A stretch of 64,000 nt of DNA, from contig CM060732.1 of the NCBI GenBank assembly GCA_030704615.1, positions 79,819,171 to 79,883,170 of the forward strand. The letters are read 5' to 3'. A program made the translations under genes and the position numbers. The stretch's first letter is position 1. Every line of letters starts with the position of its first letter. The notes below the pieces were generated by a model, which made no database searches, had not been told where the DNA came from, and saw only the letters and a list, made by a program, of their open reading frames with translations. The DNA is from Takakia lepidozioides. Its lineage: Eukaryota > Streptophyta > Takakiopsida > Takakiales > Takakiaceae. Below, one piece after another: positions 1 through 12,346 of this stretch.

Positions 1-7
1 ATGGCAG

Positions 8-676
8 TGCCTTGGAGTTTGACCCAACAAGATGGCTGCCTGGTGGGAATGCCAAGGAGCACATGGAGAATGACAGCTATTGGCCTTTTGGAGGTGGTCC
101 TAGAAACTGTATAGGCATGGGCTTTGCCATGTTGGAAGTCTCATTGGTGAGATCCCCTTACCTCCTTATTGGCCCTAGGTCACAGGTGTGCTATAACCTC
201 TCAACATTTCAATCAGATGTTAGTGTATCTGTTTCTTGGCATTTTTCATGGTGGGTGTTTCAAACAGTTGGATTCAGCTATACCTCACATGACCTAAGAC
301 TCTAGCAGTTTGCATGGCACCTTGGTGTTGTTTGTCTATATGTGCTCCTTGCTTTATAAGCAGGGGGACACGGCCACAGATGTTGAGTGTAAGGTGGGCG
401 GGATGGCCTTGCCTCCAACAGTCCCGAGACATCAGTCTTAGTGCTGAGTCTAGACACTCTTGAAGTCCTCTGTTGAACAATCTTACAGTGAAGGCAGTTT
501 TGAACTTGCTCCTGTAGGTATTGGCCACAATTGCGGGCAGATTCAAAGTATCCTTACCAGATGGAGATCCTGTGCCAAAGCTCAAACCAATGCTTACATT
601 GAGACCTGAAAACCAGGTCAACCTGGCATTGACTCCAAGGTGTACAGGGAGAGCCAAAGGAACCCAGCGAAGCTGA
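8..676 (+). CDS. Cytochrome P450 copy A, last two exons (5' part outside window)
   Basis: This is the 3' end of a haem-thiolate monooxygenase gene whose upstream exons lie left of the window. Exons are 8-146 (after a CAG acceptor) and 518-676 (after TGTAG, ending in TGA). Exon one carries FDPTRW (the PERF-like region) and the complete haem signature FGGGPRNCIG with the cysteine thiolate. The last exon encodes the beta-sheet end VLATIAGRFKVSLPDG followed by TLRPENQV. Both exons and their introns are nearly identical to 10336-11055, so this is the upstream member of a tandem pair. Its C-terminus differs: a one-base indel relative to copy B makes it stop after GTQRS. Reading frame, splice sites and motif are intact, so I see no sign of decay in the visible part. 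Family assignment is limited to a CYP97/CYP746-like non-A-type group (inference). Confidence 0.85.
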
Positions 677-1011
677 GAGTGGTAACTGAAGATCCAACCA
701 GACAGGTCGGTTGTGTCGAGTCAATTATAGCCCAACCGGAGGTCGATCAGCCCTTGTCGATGTAGAAACAGTGGCACTGGTCATTTGCCATAAATTGTAC
801 TGGAGGTCTCCTGGTGAGATCTTAACTCCTTAACGATCAACATTTCAACCATGTGGTCTTATCTGTTTCTTGGTATTTTGGATGGGGTATTTCTAGAGAC
901 TTTGGGAGGACCTTCCCAATTTTGATTGACAACTTTTGATCTAAACCACAGCAATTTGTTTTTTTTAATTTTTTTGGTTTGTTTGTTTCTTTTCTTTCTT
1001 TCTTTTTTTGT

Positions 1012-1047
<36 letters not shown>

Positions 1048-1110
1048 CTTTTTCTTTTCTTCCGGAAAAACAGGGGTGAGAGCCCTTTTTTTCCAAACCC
1101 AAAAAGCTAT
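677..1110 (+). repeat. 3' flank of P450 copy A, end of the duplicated segment, with CT microsatellite
   Basis: This stretch continues the near-identity with copy B's 3' flank (11056-about 11298), so the duplicated unit runs past the stop codon by several hundred bases. Similarity fades near 1110, after a shared 'gaaaaacaggggtg' and 'ttttccaaa' block. Copy A alone carries a T-rich stretch and a pure (CT)n tract at about 1016-1042, which copy B lacks. No gene is seen. Confidence 0.7.
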
Positions 1111-2079
1111 ATTTAAGTGTGTGGAAGTAAGGAAGAAGGGGGAGGAGATGGAGCTCCACAAAGCGCGGAAGGAGAGGGCGCGATCAAGCTCGACGGTCTC
1201 AAGACCCTGCAATCTACTGCAGGAGAGAGTTGCCAGGCTCAAGGTGAAGACTCGGATTCCTTCTAACGCAGTCTCTTGTTCACTTTTGCGTCTTCACAAA
1301 CCTGGGCCTCAGTTCAGTCTGCCGTGAATCAGTGTTCTATGCTTGAGCGCATCATCCACAACCCTAGTGTGGTGATGATACTTCTCGCACTTGAGGTAAA
1401 CTTGCTAAAAGCTTTCTCTCTATCAATCTACCTTCATCCCCGACAATCCCTGCCTAGCCCAGCCCCCCAAGGGAGAGTCATGACTCAATGGCCGCAGCCA
1501 ACAATAACTACTGAGCCAGGTCATTGTATCCACGATCTGCTTTAACCTCATACCGGCCTCACCCCGAATGCCAATCTTAAGCTCTTCCCACTACTCCACC
1601 TCTTCGCAATTCACTCGGGCCCCTTGGTTTGGCTCAAGCTCCACACTCTCGGCATCTGCAAAACAGAGTGTTTTCAGACGCTTTGTTGCTAGCAATGATG
1701 GGGCCAAACTTCAACAAGGGACTCAGAGGTAATCTCAGAAGCAGAGTCCCCAGGGGTGTCACTAGAAACCCAATGCCGCATCTATCTATGAACTCGGGCT
1801 CAGATTTCTTTCTCGCCCACCAAGCTCAGGCCCTTGGTGATTCTGTTACTGCCCAACCACTTGCGCTTGGAGACCATCACACTCTCCAGGCTGTGGACAT
1901 CGGCCTGCCTGCGCGGTCTAGCTCCACCAGAACTCACAAGTGCAGCTGGTTGATGCACTGGAGGATACTGCGACCATTCAAGACGCCATGGGTAAACATC
2001 CAGTTTCCATCAAGGTAGACAGCACTAGTTTAAATCAGAAGATAGCTGACATGCAGGATAGGAGCATTCTTATTCATTT

Positions 2080-2660
2080 CCCTTGAATCATATGTCAGAG
2101 AATGGATCATTTCACACTTGGGAGGGGATGGTGATTTACAGCAGCACTTTTGTCGTGCAAAGGGGAGGGGGTTTTTCTCCATTGTCTTTGAAAGCAGAGA
2201 AGCACCACAAAAGGCCTTACAGTTCAATCCTCATCCCAAAGGATACAATGTCAACATATACCCATGGTCCCCGAAGCTGGGAAACAAAAATGGCAAAATC
2301 TGGGCTACTTGGATAGTGGTGGTCTCACAAATCCCAGACAAATATCTTTTCTTTCGCAACATTGGCAATTCCTTTGGCGACTATCTCGGCTGTCTGGTAG
2401 GATTCGACCCCAACATGTCCATGGATTTATTGAGAAATGACCCAGCATGGAGGGATGCCACGATTGCCTCTAAAAATCAAGAAGAATGGGGCTTCTGAAA
2501 TCGTCATCATGATGCCCAATGAATCCCAACCTTCTGCCCATTGACGACAAGGGGAATTTTCGTACAATCAAACTCTTGGAAGATCTCTCCAACTCGGCCT
2601 ACTTCAACTGCGGGCAGCAAGGGCACATGAAACTCTAATGCCCACAGGGGAAAAGGAAAA
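2080..2660 (+). mobile_element. Decayed LINE ORF1-like fragment (DUF4283-like plus zinc knuckle)
   Basis: One frame at 2118-2498 reads NVNIYPWSPKL, then IWATWIVV, then IGNSFGDYLG. This pattern (basic-aromatic segment, W-x-x-W-I, I-G-x-x-x-G) resembles the DUF4283 region of plant L1-type LINE ORF1 proteins. About 90 bases later, in a shifted frame, FNCGQQGHMKL is followed by a stop and CP. That is a CCHC zinc knuckle whose first cysteine has become tyrosine and whose spacing is broken by a stop. The frame change and stops show a dead copy. Sequence on either side (1110-2080 and 2660-5030) gives only short, unrecognisable reading frames and is probably older debris of the same kind; I could not delimit the element's ends. 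Confidence 0.5.
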
Positions 2661-5036
2661 GACAATCTCCAGGGCAGTATGGGATCCCTCCACCAATTCG
2701 TTCATCCTCTCTTATCATTTAACCCTTGCCAAACAACAGCTCAGACACAATCCTCCAACCCACAAAAATCATGGCCATCAAAGGGCTGGGGAACAGAGCT
2801 GGGGGGAAGGATCCTTCATGCCTCAAGCGCTTCATGCGGCCAAGAAATCAAGACTCCCATCAGACCCCATGATGATTGAAGCACAGGTCAACACAGATCC
2901 CCTCCAGCAACTTCTGGGATCGAGGGATATCAACTCACTGGCCCCAGGAATTCTCCAAAGCAAGGAAATTCAGCAAACTCCACACTCCGACCTGCAGCAC
3001 CCCCCCATCATCAACGATCCAAGGCTGTGCCTGACAGGGGGCTCAGGCCCACACCTCTTGGGAGCTCATCCCCGCTTCCGATCAATTCCCTTCACGACCT
3101 ATTCAGAAACACTCGGGTGGATCCAACGCCTGCAAACTCTGCATCCAATCACCCTATGAGGTCGATTGACTTCTAAGACCCACAGGCCAAGATTGGAATT
3201 GCTCTAAACCCTGTTCTTGCTGGCGTATGCCTCAAACTGCAAACTTTTCCCAGCTTGATTTTGAGAGGATGCTCTCAGCTCGCCACAAACAAAGAGCCGC
3301 AAGCTGTGTGTGTCACTCCTCTCATCTACTGGAGGGAGAAACACCAGCAGTTTTTGATCACCTCACCTGAAAAAGAAGGAATGGAATCCTTATGGATTAC
3401 TACAAAAGATGTCAAGGAGTTTGTATCCAAGAACCCAATGGACAACAGCCCAATCCCAACTCTCAGGAAGAAAATTGGGGATTACTTCAAGTTCGCTTTA
3501 GTCTGGAGCCCAAGCCCATCCCACTTACAGGAAATCAAAGAATCATTCGCAATTTTGTGTGGTGAGCCACCTCCAATTCTCAATTCGTCAGGCCTGCAAT
3601 CTCATGGGCTCAGCTTTGCTGCTCGCGGAAGCGGGGAGGCCTTGGGATCCTTGACCCCTGCAATCATATCGACGCTCTGCTAGGCAAATGGATTTTGAGA
3701 CTTCTCGGTCCTCATTCATCATGGTGGGGGTCCTTGGTGCTAAGGCACATTGTAATTCAAAGCTCCCCCTCAAATCTGCTCTATGGTCTGCCTCCACACG
3801 CTGGATTGTCAACGGTTTTAGGCATAAATAACCTGGATCCCCTCTTTGGAAATCAATTTGAAAGGCCTGGGACCTTACCAAGGGAGAACCCTCCACGTAT
3901 GAAGAGGTCATCCGTCAGCACCTTTTTCTAAACTCCAACATCCACTGCCTGGAGGATCGTGGTTAAGAAGATGGTCCGCTTGGGACAAGCTTGGCATCTC
4001 GCAAGTAGGCAATATCTGGTCGGGCGATGCCAGCAACAAATCAACCGTTTCTATTTCAGACTCGAGGTAACACCTCCCTTAGGTAACATATCTCTTTTTG
4101 AAGGTTTATTGAGAGTAAATATGGATGAAAGTAGATTTCACTATTCACAAAGAGGAGCCAGATGCAACTAGCCACTGTTTCAGTGCGGACGAGGTTTTGT
4201 TGTTTCCCAAATCTCAGTGGAGGTTGGGTACCATGTGAGAAAGCAGACTAGAATGTTTCACGGCTTCACAAAATCTCCTAAGAATATGCGACAGCAAAAT
4301 GGGAATATGCTCACCAAAACAAAATTGCGAATCAACTTCAAAATTTGTGCTCAAAGAGCACAACAAGTTTCTCAAACGAAACCCTATAACTCGTATTTCC
4401 ATTTCAAACATAATTCCCCTATAACTGTGGATTGTGCTCACACTGGTTTTGTTTCCTTCTCATTTCCTTCTCACGCTTGTGAAGTAGGCACCACAATACA
4501 CAAACAACAATATACCTACTCCAAATTTTTCCCTATGCGCTTGTTGGAGCCTTTATAATTAGTCAATTACACATTTCTCCAAGTAGCCCATCACTTATTT
4601 CTTTTTTTGCAATGCAAACATTGAATTGTGGGTAAGAATTCATGGATATAAATACTGTTGCGTAACTTATGTGCTAATCCTTTTTATTTGGGCCTTAAAA
4701 AGGTTCCAGTCTTGTGTGCACTTGAATGTTGACAACTTTGGTAGTTGGTGATGAGAGGCCAAAGACAAAATAGCTGCAATCCATTGTTGGGTGTTACTTC
4801 CAAAACTGATCACACTCCAATTCTTGTTTAGTAAGGTGTGCAATGAATGCCTAGTTGTTAAAGGAGTGGTACAAACGACTATATATTCACCATAATTAAA
4901 AAAATATAAAACTGAATTTATTAGGAATACGGATTTTCATTCTCGAGTCGTTTTTTCAGTGCTTAAAATCACTTGTAATTGCCACTTTTTAAAATTTTGT
5001 GTATTTATGTAATTAATTAAATAGCCGCGATTATTG

Positions 5037-5495
5037 CTACGACTCCAGAGTCACTTTTATCCGCCGTCTGAAATGCCCCCATGGCCCTTCATTGTGTGTT
5101 TCGACTCTCCAGTAATAATGTGTACTGCAAAGTGGTTCCCGGAGTGGTTGGCGGGCACCCAGTCGATTCGGAAAAGACACGAATGCTTCTAGTGTGAGTT
5201 GGGTTAGATTAGTTATATGGCCTGCTTTGAAGTAGGCAAGGATGGGGTTTTTTCTATGGGGATGTAAGGTTTCAAATTGTGGGAGGAATGGGCTATTGAG
5301 CCAGTCACGTTCAAATGACAATATAGTATTGGGGTAGCCCGGGAGGTCAATTTGTATGCTAATTTTCATTTGGCATAGGGTGTACAGGGTGCGGGCGGCG
5401 GGGGAGTGGAGGCACGATTGGTGATGAAGAGAGGGGAGGGAATATAGTCCATCATATAAAAAGAGCAGCGCCGCAAGGTGCATGAGGCATTGCAC
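5037..5495 (-). mobile_element. LINE-like C-terminal fragment, minus strand
   Basis: An open frame of about 150 codons on the minus strand contains LPQFETLHP, an aromatic block and ITNLTQLTLEAFVSF. This resembles the region after the reverse transcriptase domain in plant LINEs, where a short Trp/Leu-rich segment with a 'G-I-x-x-L-x-x-L' pattern precedes the zinc-binding end. The match is by pattern only. It points in the opposite direction to the reverse transcriptase relic directly to its right, so two pieces lie back to back or one is inverted. It could also be a chance open frame. Confidence 0.35.
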
Positions 5496-5519
5496 TACTG
5501 AGGCTTATACTATGGCTCT

Positions 5520-5890
5520 ACCCTTCATATCCCAATATTGCGGGGCGCTATCCAAGGCGACACCTTGAGCCCCTACCTCTTTATCATTTTTCTTGAACCT
5601 TTGTTACGATGGTTAGCTTGCGGTAACTAGGCTATCAATACAAAACTTCTCCAAAAGAAATCTCCGCATCCACTTTGCTGACCATTGACGACCTTGCCAT
5701 TTTTGCACACAAACCTCAACATCTCAACCGTCATGTTGACAAATTATCCCGTTTCAACCAATGGTATGGTATGGAGCTAAACCTTCACAAATGCGCAGTC
5801 ACCGCAGCCCCACACCGCAGTAAGGTCACTAAACCCACGATAGCTTCCCATTGCAAGCTCTACATACACTACCAACAAAAACCTATCCCT
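5520..5890 (+). mobile_element. Non-LTR reverse transcriptase fragment
   Basis: Reading on the plus strand from about 5545 gives I-QGDTLSPYLF followed by LEPLLRWL, the conserved block before the RT active site (P-Q-G-D-x-L-S-P). About 100 bases later IHFAD and, after a small insertion, DDLAIFAHKP mark the F-A-D-D catalytic motif, split by a 4-6 base insertion. RFNQWYGMELNLHKC then matches the block in which F-x-x-x-S-G-L-x-L-N-x-x-K-S is usual. Order and spacing fit the palm domain of a plant LINE. The split active site and the frame change between blocks show that it is inactive. Confidence 0.7.
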
Positions 5891-6450
5891 TAGATGATAG
5901 AATACCTTAGAAGAATCAAGGAATTCCATCATCCAACATGTGTCACATTCCCTTCATGTTGAGATTCAAAATCACCACCACCAAGTGGCTCAAGGGCCTC
6001 ATTTAAATAGACAACACTTAGGATAAAAATAGCTATTATAATAAAACAAAAAATAAGGGCCTCCGTCCCCTTTCAGTTTATAAAAAAAACAAAACAAAAA
6101 AACAAAATGGCTAATCCTAACATCAGTTCATCTAGGGTGTCATCATCCTATTTCTACCTACCATCTGTCCATCCTTATCAGTCAAATCCTTTATGGGGAA
6201 TAAAGTGAACAGGAGGAATCCCTGCCCCACAAGCCATTACGCGACTAACCGCTTGCTTTCCTTATCCTGGGAGCCACGGTTCACAGTGTTGGGGCCGGGC
6301 TCTCCCAGGTGTTGGACTGAAACTGCAGGTGAGAGTGTGAGACTTGTCTTCCTGAGCTGGTAGAACATCAGTGTTCACAGTTTGCTTCCTAAAACCAGGT
6401 CGAACGATCCTTCCAAAGAGTTGCCATCGCTGTGTGTGAGAGACGGAGCT

Positions 6451-9400
6451 ATGGCATCAACGCTACCTCCGTCTCTACAGTTGGTTACAACATTGGCGTC
6501 CCATTGTGCGCTGAGGTCGTCCGAGGTGCTGCAATCCGCAGGCGACCAAGCCCAGCTTGCCATGCAGGGGTTGCCGGCACGCTTCCCTCCAGGCCCGCAG
6601 CACGACATGGCTTGGGAGCTCGCCCGAGACCCCTTAAAATGCATGGAAGCACTGAAGGCTCGTTATGGAGGTGTGGTGGGATTCAAGCTTGCGCTCCGAC
6701 CCGTCGTCCTTGTCAGTTCCCAGTCAGTGCTCTTATGCTTACCCTTAACAACGTTTTTTCTTGAAGCACTCTTTGCTCGAATAATTTAGCAAGGAAAATC
6801 ACTCTTGGAACACTCGAATTTGGCTGGTCCTGTCTAGGACCACATTCAGAGGGCAGCATTTGCTTTACGACTTAGCAAATCTGAGAGTTAAATCCATAAA
6901 GCTTCTCGATAGTGTTCACGCTAAATCAAATCAATGGTGAGGGACACTATACATTTCATAGTCAGTGTTGCAGAATAAACTGACTCAGCCTTTCACATTA
7001 CTGAACCTCTCTGGGAAATAATCTGAAATGCAGTAAAGTGGGTCCATTCAAGCACTGGTGGGAATTGAAGGAAAGAACTGATTGTGACTAAGTAGCAATT
7101 ACACTTGAGTGAAATTCGGGAGACAGATCACTTCGTATCAGGGTCCTCGCTCATCGAACAGTGACATTCAATTTAAAATCAGGCCCTCTGTGAATTTGCT
7201 GAGGCGAGGATTAATCTGCTGAACAGCCAAATTCACGAGGCTGCATGTTGTACAGCCATCAAAGGTATGTTGCTTACTTTTAAAATCCATTGAGAACTAC
7301 ATGGACCAAGGAGCAGCTATAATTTTGACCTTGATTGATTGAAGTCAACTAACCATCATGTGAAAATGCTTTTCAGAGTGTTAGCACCATTCTAGAAATC
7401 AAGTGAGACTATGGGAGCCCGACATGACACATTCATCTTGGGTGCTGTGTGTGATGTAAGCAGGGCATATGCTAGAGAGGTTTTCATAACACAAAGCAGC
7501 ACCTTTGTTAAGGTCAGTCTTTCCTTCTCACAACTATATCATCATCTTGAGTATTGATCATCTGAAACTGCATCTCCTCTCCTCCCTGGAAGAAATTCCC
7601 GTTAGTTTTAAAGATGTTCGTGATATGTTTTATTTTGCTAGATTTTTTTGTGGGTGCTGACGGAACTGGTGGGTGCCTGACATGAGGACTTGAATGGATG
7701 ATGGTGGATAGGCAGGCACGGCCTTCTTTCCAGGGAGCAGTCTTGCTGGCAATGGCCTGCTGGTCAGTGATGGGGACATTTGGAGAAGGCAGCGCCGGCT
7801 CTCAAACCCTGCATTTCGCAGAGCTGCCATCAACACTTATGCTCAGGCATGCCCCGTCCTTCTCCTTTTCAAGAACGTTGTACTGTTCATTACGCGATGT
7901 ACTGTTCATGCTGCCTTGTTTCTAGGGCTGAGGCTGCACATTGGATGGATACAAGTCTCCCAGTACCCACTCGTAAGAGAGAATCGTATACCTTACTTAC
8001 ATATGATGTGACTTAGAATGCTGACTACCTGCCCGCCAAATTTGCAGTGTCATGTTTCATACAAAATATAAGGGTATTCTATCCTCTAGCAACTCATTTC
8101 CTAATGGATACCTTGTTTGAGGTGCTAAGGAAGAACGCAAGATGTGGTCATGAAAAATATCAACAGTCCCTGAAAACTTCACATTTCAGTAACTTAAAGA
8201 ATTGGTTGTAGAGAGTCCATACGATGAGTCATGCACTCACATTCATTTTCCATGTAAAGCCAAGTCCTTGTCGGAAAACTTGTTTCATCTAAAGAATAAT
8301 GTGTGCCTGAGAGGCTGGAAATTGTAGGTGATGGTGAAGTCAACCAGCACAATGATGGAGGAGTGGCTTCGAGGTGGGGTGCGAGATGTTTATGCAGACT
8401 TCAACGAATTGACAATGAAAATTTTAGCCACATCACTTTTTGGGGTCTGTGAGGGGTCAGAGGCGGTAGCTGATGTTGGTCCCGCCATCACCTCAGCATT
8501 CCAATTCTTCACACAGCGTGCCACCTCCATGTTTATTGGTGTGTGCCTTGACTAACATCCCCCACCCCTCACACAGTTGTTATGTGAAGGTTTTTACATA
8601 CCTCTGTCAAGCCTCGGCACAGGCGATGTCTTAGGATATCCAAAGTGAGTTTTTGACTGTAGGCATCAAGAGCAATATACCATTGAATACTGTTGCCCAT
8701 GTTATAGTTCACATTTGCACAATGTCCTTGATGATTCCCACAGTGCCGGAGTGGGTACCAACCCTGGACAACATACAGTACCAGTCAGCAGTGAGGAGTT
8801 TGGACAGGGTTGTTTATCAGTTGATTGCTGAAAGAAGGGAGCAGCTGGCTGTCCTGTCACAGTCTTCTCTGGCCTCCTCAAGTCAGGATCTCTTAACAAA
8901 ACTACTGCAGGTGAGTGCATGACCTGATTTAGTACCATGCCTCAGCAAAACGTCAAGCCACTCCTCGTCAGAATTGTATCCATCCGAGATTTCTGAATGG
9001 CTGGTCTGGCCACATGTTGTGCTGCATCCTTTCTATGGGCTTTATTATTTGTGGTGCCGTTTGTTTGAAAGTGAATTGAAATTTTCTGGAGTCATGTATG
9101 CAGGCAAGAGATGAGGATGGATCAGGGATGGATGATAAGTCGCTGCGTGATGAACTGATGACCCTGCTTGTTGCAGTATGTGTCTTTTCTTCTTCCTGTT
9201 CTACTGAATCTAACAAGTCAGCCATAAGTGGCTCTATTTACTTCTCCTACTTTATAGTGGTAAGGGTTTCATATGAATAGCCTGGTGCCTCTGGGAAAGC
9301 AACCCTCCCAGACCCAACCGTTAACTTTTCATTCAGTAGACTAAGCTTAGATATCCACAGTACTCCCAGACTGCTGTGACAATCCAGCTACTGAGCCATA

Positions 9401-11055
9401 AGTGTTGATAAAAGCATACCAGGTGCAGCAGGAATGGACAACATACTCGTCCCACAAGGGTGTGATGCATGTGGACTGTGGCAGTGGTATCTATTAATCA
9501 AGGGGAAGTGACCACTTACAGTGTTTAAGGATGCGGGGACACTGGCAGGGGCAGGAGACATCATCCATATTACTGGCATGGTCTTTGCTCATGCTAGCTC
9601 TCCACCCTCACACACAGCAGCAACTGTACCAAGAGATTGTCGAGGTTGTGGGCAGCAAACAGCCCACGCATTTACACGTCCCAAAGCTTAAGTTAGCATC
9701 ATACTGTAGCACCCATGCAGTGGAGTTCTTTTTTGTTTTGTTTTGTTATATGCAAGAGGAAAGACTTGGCTGCTCTGTTGTTTTCCTTCAGACAGATCTC
9801 ATTAGCTAGGTTGAAAATTGGGAACAAATTTTGGTGTGATTTTCCATCCGAGCACGTGCTAGTGAGTTTGCTGCAAGATAGCCTACTTCTGAAATAACAC
9901 AAGCTAATTCTTGGCCAAGTGGTTATGATGTTGATGTTTTGAAGATGGGGACTCGGCTTCTGCGGATATGGGTCAGGTATACTGAAGCTTTCATATGGGA
10001 AACAATGCGGTTGATGCCACCAGCCTATATCTTGGGTCGATGTGCCTCGAGCACCACCCAAATAGGGGAGTGGAATGTGCCTGCTGGGACTACCGTGTTG
10101 GTGAGCACTTATCTACTCCATCGCGATCCTGCAGTCTGGCCCTGGTATGCTATTGCAATATCCACCAAACTCCAACATAGTCATCTTTTTAATTGGGTTG
10201 GCTGATATGCACCCTTGTCTTGGTGCATGCCTGGAAGGTTTTGCCAAATCTTTTTCTTATTATACAGAGAGTCGGGGCCAGTGTTGGATGAAGGGTATAT
10301 GAAATTTCTTGCTTGACAGTCTTTTTACATGGCAGTGCCTTGGAGTTTGATCCAACAAGATGGCTGCCTGGTGGGAATGCCAAGGAGCACATGGAGAATG
10401 ACAGCTACTGGCCTTTTGGAGGTGGTCCTAGAAACTGTATAGCCATGGGCTTTGCCATGTTGGAAGTCTCACTGGTGAGATCCCCTTACCTGCTTATTGG
10501 CCCCAGGCCACAGGTGTGCTATAACCTTTCAAGATTTCAATCATCTGTTAGTGTATCTGTTTCTTGGCATTTTTCATGTTGGGTGTTTCAAACAGTTGGA
10601 TTCAGCTCTACCTCACAGACATAAGACTCTAGCAGTTTGCATGGCACCTTGGTGTTGTTTGTCTATATCTGCTCCTTGCTTTATAAGCAGGGGGAGACAG
10701 CCACATATTTTGAATGTAAGGTGGGCGGGACAGCCTTGCCTCCAACAGTCCCGAGACATCAGTCTTAGTGCTGAGTCTAGACACTCTCAAAGTCCTCTGT
10801 TGAACAATCTTACAGTGAAGGCAGTTTTTGAACTTGCCCCTGTAGGTATTGGCCACAATTGCGGGCAGATTCAAAGTATCCTTACCAGATGGAGCTCCCG
10901 TGCCAAAGCCCCAAGCAATGATTACATTGAGACCTGAAAACCAGGTCAAACTGGCATTGACTCCAAGGTGTACAGGGAAGCCAAAGGAACCCGGCGAAGC
11001 TGAGTGTAACCAGAAGATCCAACCAGACAGGTCGGTTGTGTTGAGTCAATTCTAG
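6451..11055 (+). CDS. Cytochrome P450 copy B, complete ten-exon gene
   Basis: A haem-thiolate monooxygenase of 521 residues. Exons: 6451-6722, 7464-7512, 7712-7846, 8328-8538, 8744-8910, 9104-9175, 9549-9691, 9977-10144, 10336-10474, 10846-11055; all join in frame. Motifs in order: FPPGP hinge near residue 45, C-helix WRRQR (Trp131), I-helix AGQETSS (302-308, with the acid-alcohol pair E-T), ExxR as ETMR (358-361), FDPTRW and FGGGPRNCIA with Cys440. The last haem-motif residue is Ala instead of Gly. The N-terminus lacks a hydrophobic anchor and is rich in Ser, Ala and Leu, so a plastid location is possible. The residue patterns (PEWVPTLDN, LRDELMTLL) recall the CYP97 clan or CYP746; substrate is unknown. 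Intron 3 has a GC donor (CAG/GCATGC), and the 49-base exon 2 is small. ATG 6451 is the first in-frame start. Confidence 0.9.
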
Positions 11056-11298
11056 CCCATGTCGATGTAGAAACAATGGCACTGGTCATTTGTGACCATC
11101 TCATTCCTTATTGATCAACATTTCAACCATGTGTGGTTTTATCTGTTTCTTTGTATTTGGATGGGGTATTTCTAGAGACTTTGGGAGGACCTTCCCAAGT
11201 TTGATTGACAACTAGATTTCTAAACCACAGCAAATCTTTGTTTTTCTTTTTTTTGAAAAACAGGGGTGGGACCCTGTTTTCCAAATCCAAAAGGGTGG
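11056..11298 (+). repeat. 3' flank of P450 copy B (right end of the duplicated segment)
   Basis: This flank matches 677-1110 closely, including 'tttctagagactttgggaggaccttccca' in pieces and the 'gaaaaacaggggtg' block near 11249. It lacks the long CT tract of copy A. Identity ends around 11298, which marks the right-hand duplication boundary. From 11298 to 12346 I see no gene: only short frames and mixed sequence. Confidence 0.65.
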
Positions 11299-12346
11299 CA
11301 AATTGCAGAAAATGAAGTTTAGGAGAAGGTGGCCAGCATTAGTAACCTTTTCTTTCCTTTTGATAATTTGGCTGAAGTGCCCTACCTTGGCATGACAGCC
11401 ATGGCACACAATGTTAAATTGTTCTGGAACAATAGCATACTAAAAAAGAGAGGTGCATGCGTCTTCTTAGATGATCCATGCAGGACCCCATCCGCATCCT
11501 CCAGTGGCTTTCTTTGAAGAATGAATTCTTGCCCAAGTGGAAATGAACAGAAACAGAGATACAAGAAATGATGAATCCTCTCAGGGGCTTAACGATGTGA
11601 GGCCTTTGTGAATTTGGAAAAACAGCTAGAGGCAGTCACAAGCCCCTTAACAAAGCCTTGGATGCATTCCGCGACCTCTTTGACACCCACCCAAGAGAAT
11701 CCAATTCAGGCCGTGCATTGCAAAACCGGGGACACACATAGTATAGCTCAACTTTAAACTAAAAAGGGATGAATAGAAATTGTTTCATATTATTACAATA
11801 GTTTGGTCCGCAAATCCTAGTAGACAAACCTAACATGAATCAATTAACCTACCACCTTCTCCCCTTGTTGTTCCTCGAGCTTGATCTAACACCATTATTT
11901 TCCTTCTGAACGCGCCCTTTTTCTGTATAGAATGTTGTTGCTGCAACCTTTCTAATAAATTGACGATTTATTTTAGTAATGTAGCACTGATCACCATACA
12001 CAAATTAAAGCCATGTAGAGCATAGCCCTCACCCTCCTTTATATAGTCTCTCAAGGTGGTGGTGGAGCCTTCGAGACGAAGGGCCCCATTGCCGCATCCT
12101 ACTTCTATGGAGAACGGCCATATCAGCCATTCCAACACTGGCCCCCCCTCCCCACTGGCTGCTCCATTGCTCTTCCTTTTTCCGACCTTCAGAAATAACC
12201 CCTGCCAGAATTTGAGAAATGGGGGACCCTTATTAAGAGTGGTACTTTGGTGGGCTCTACAAGTAAGCCCCTTTGCAAATGTAAATTGGAACATGTTCCT
12301 AGATACCCATAAAATATTTCAATGCAAAATTATAATTTGTGAAACT

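Noticed and set aside
859-1327. Open frames on both strands over the CT tract
   Set aside because: They are translations of a simple-sequence repeat (runs of RE or LS) in the P450 3' flank and have no domain.
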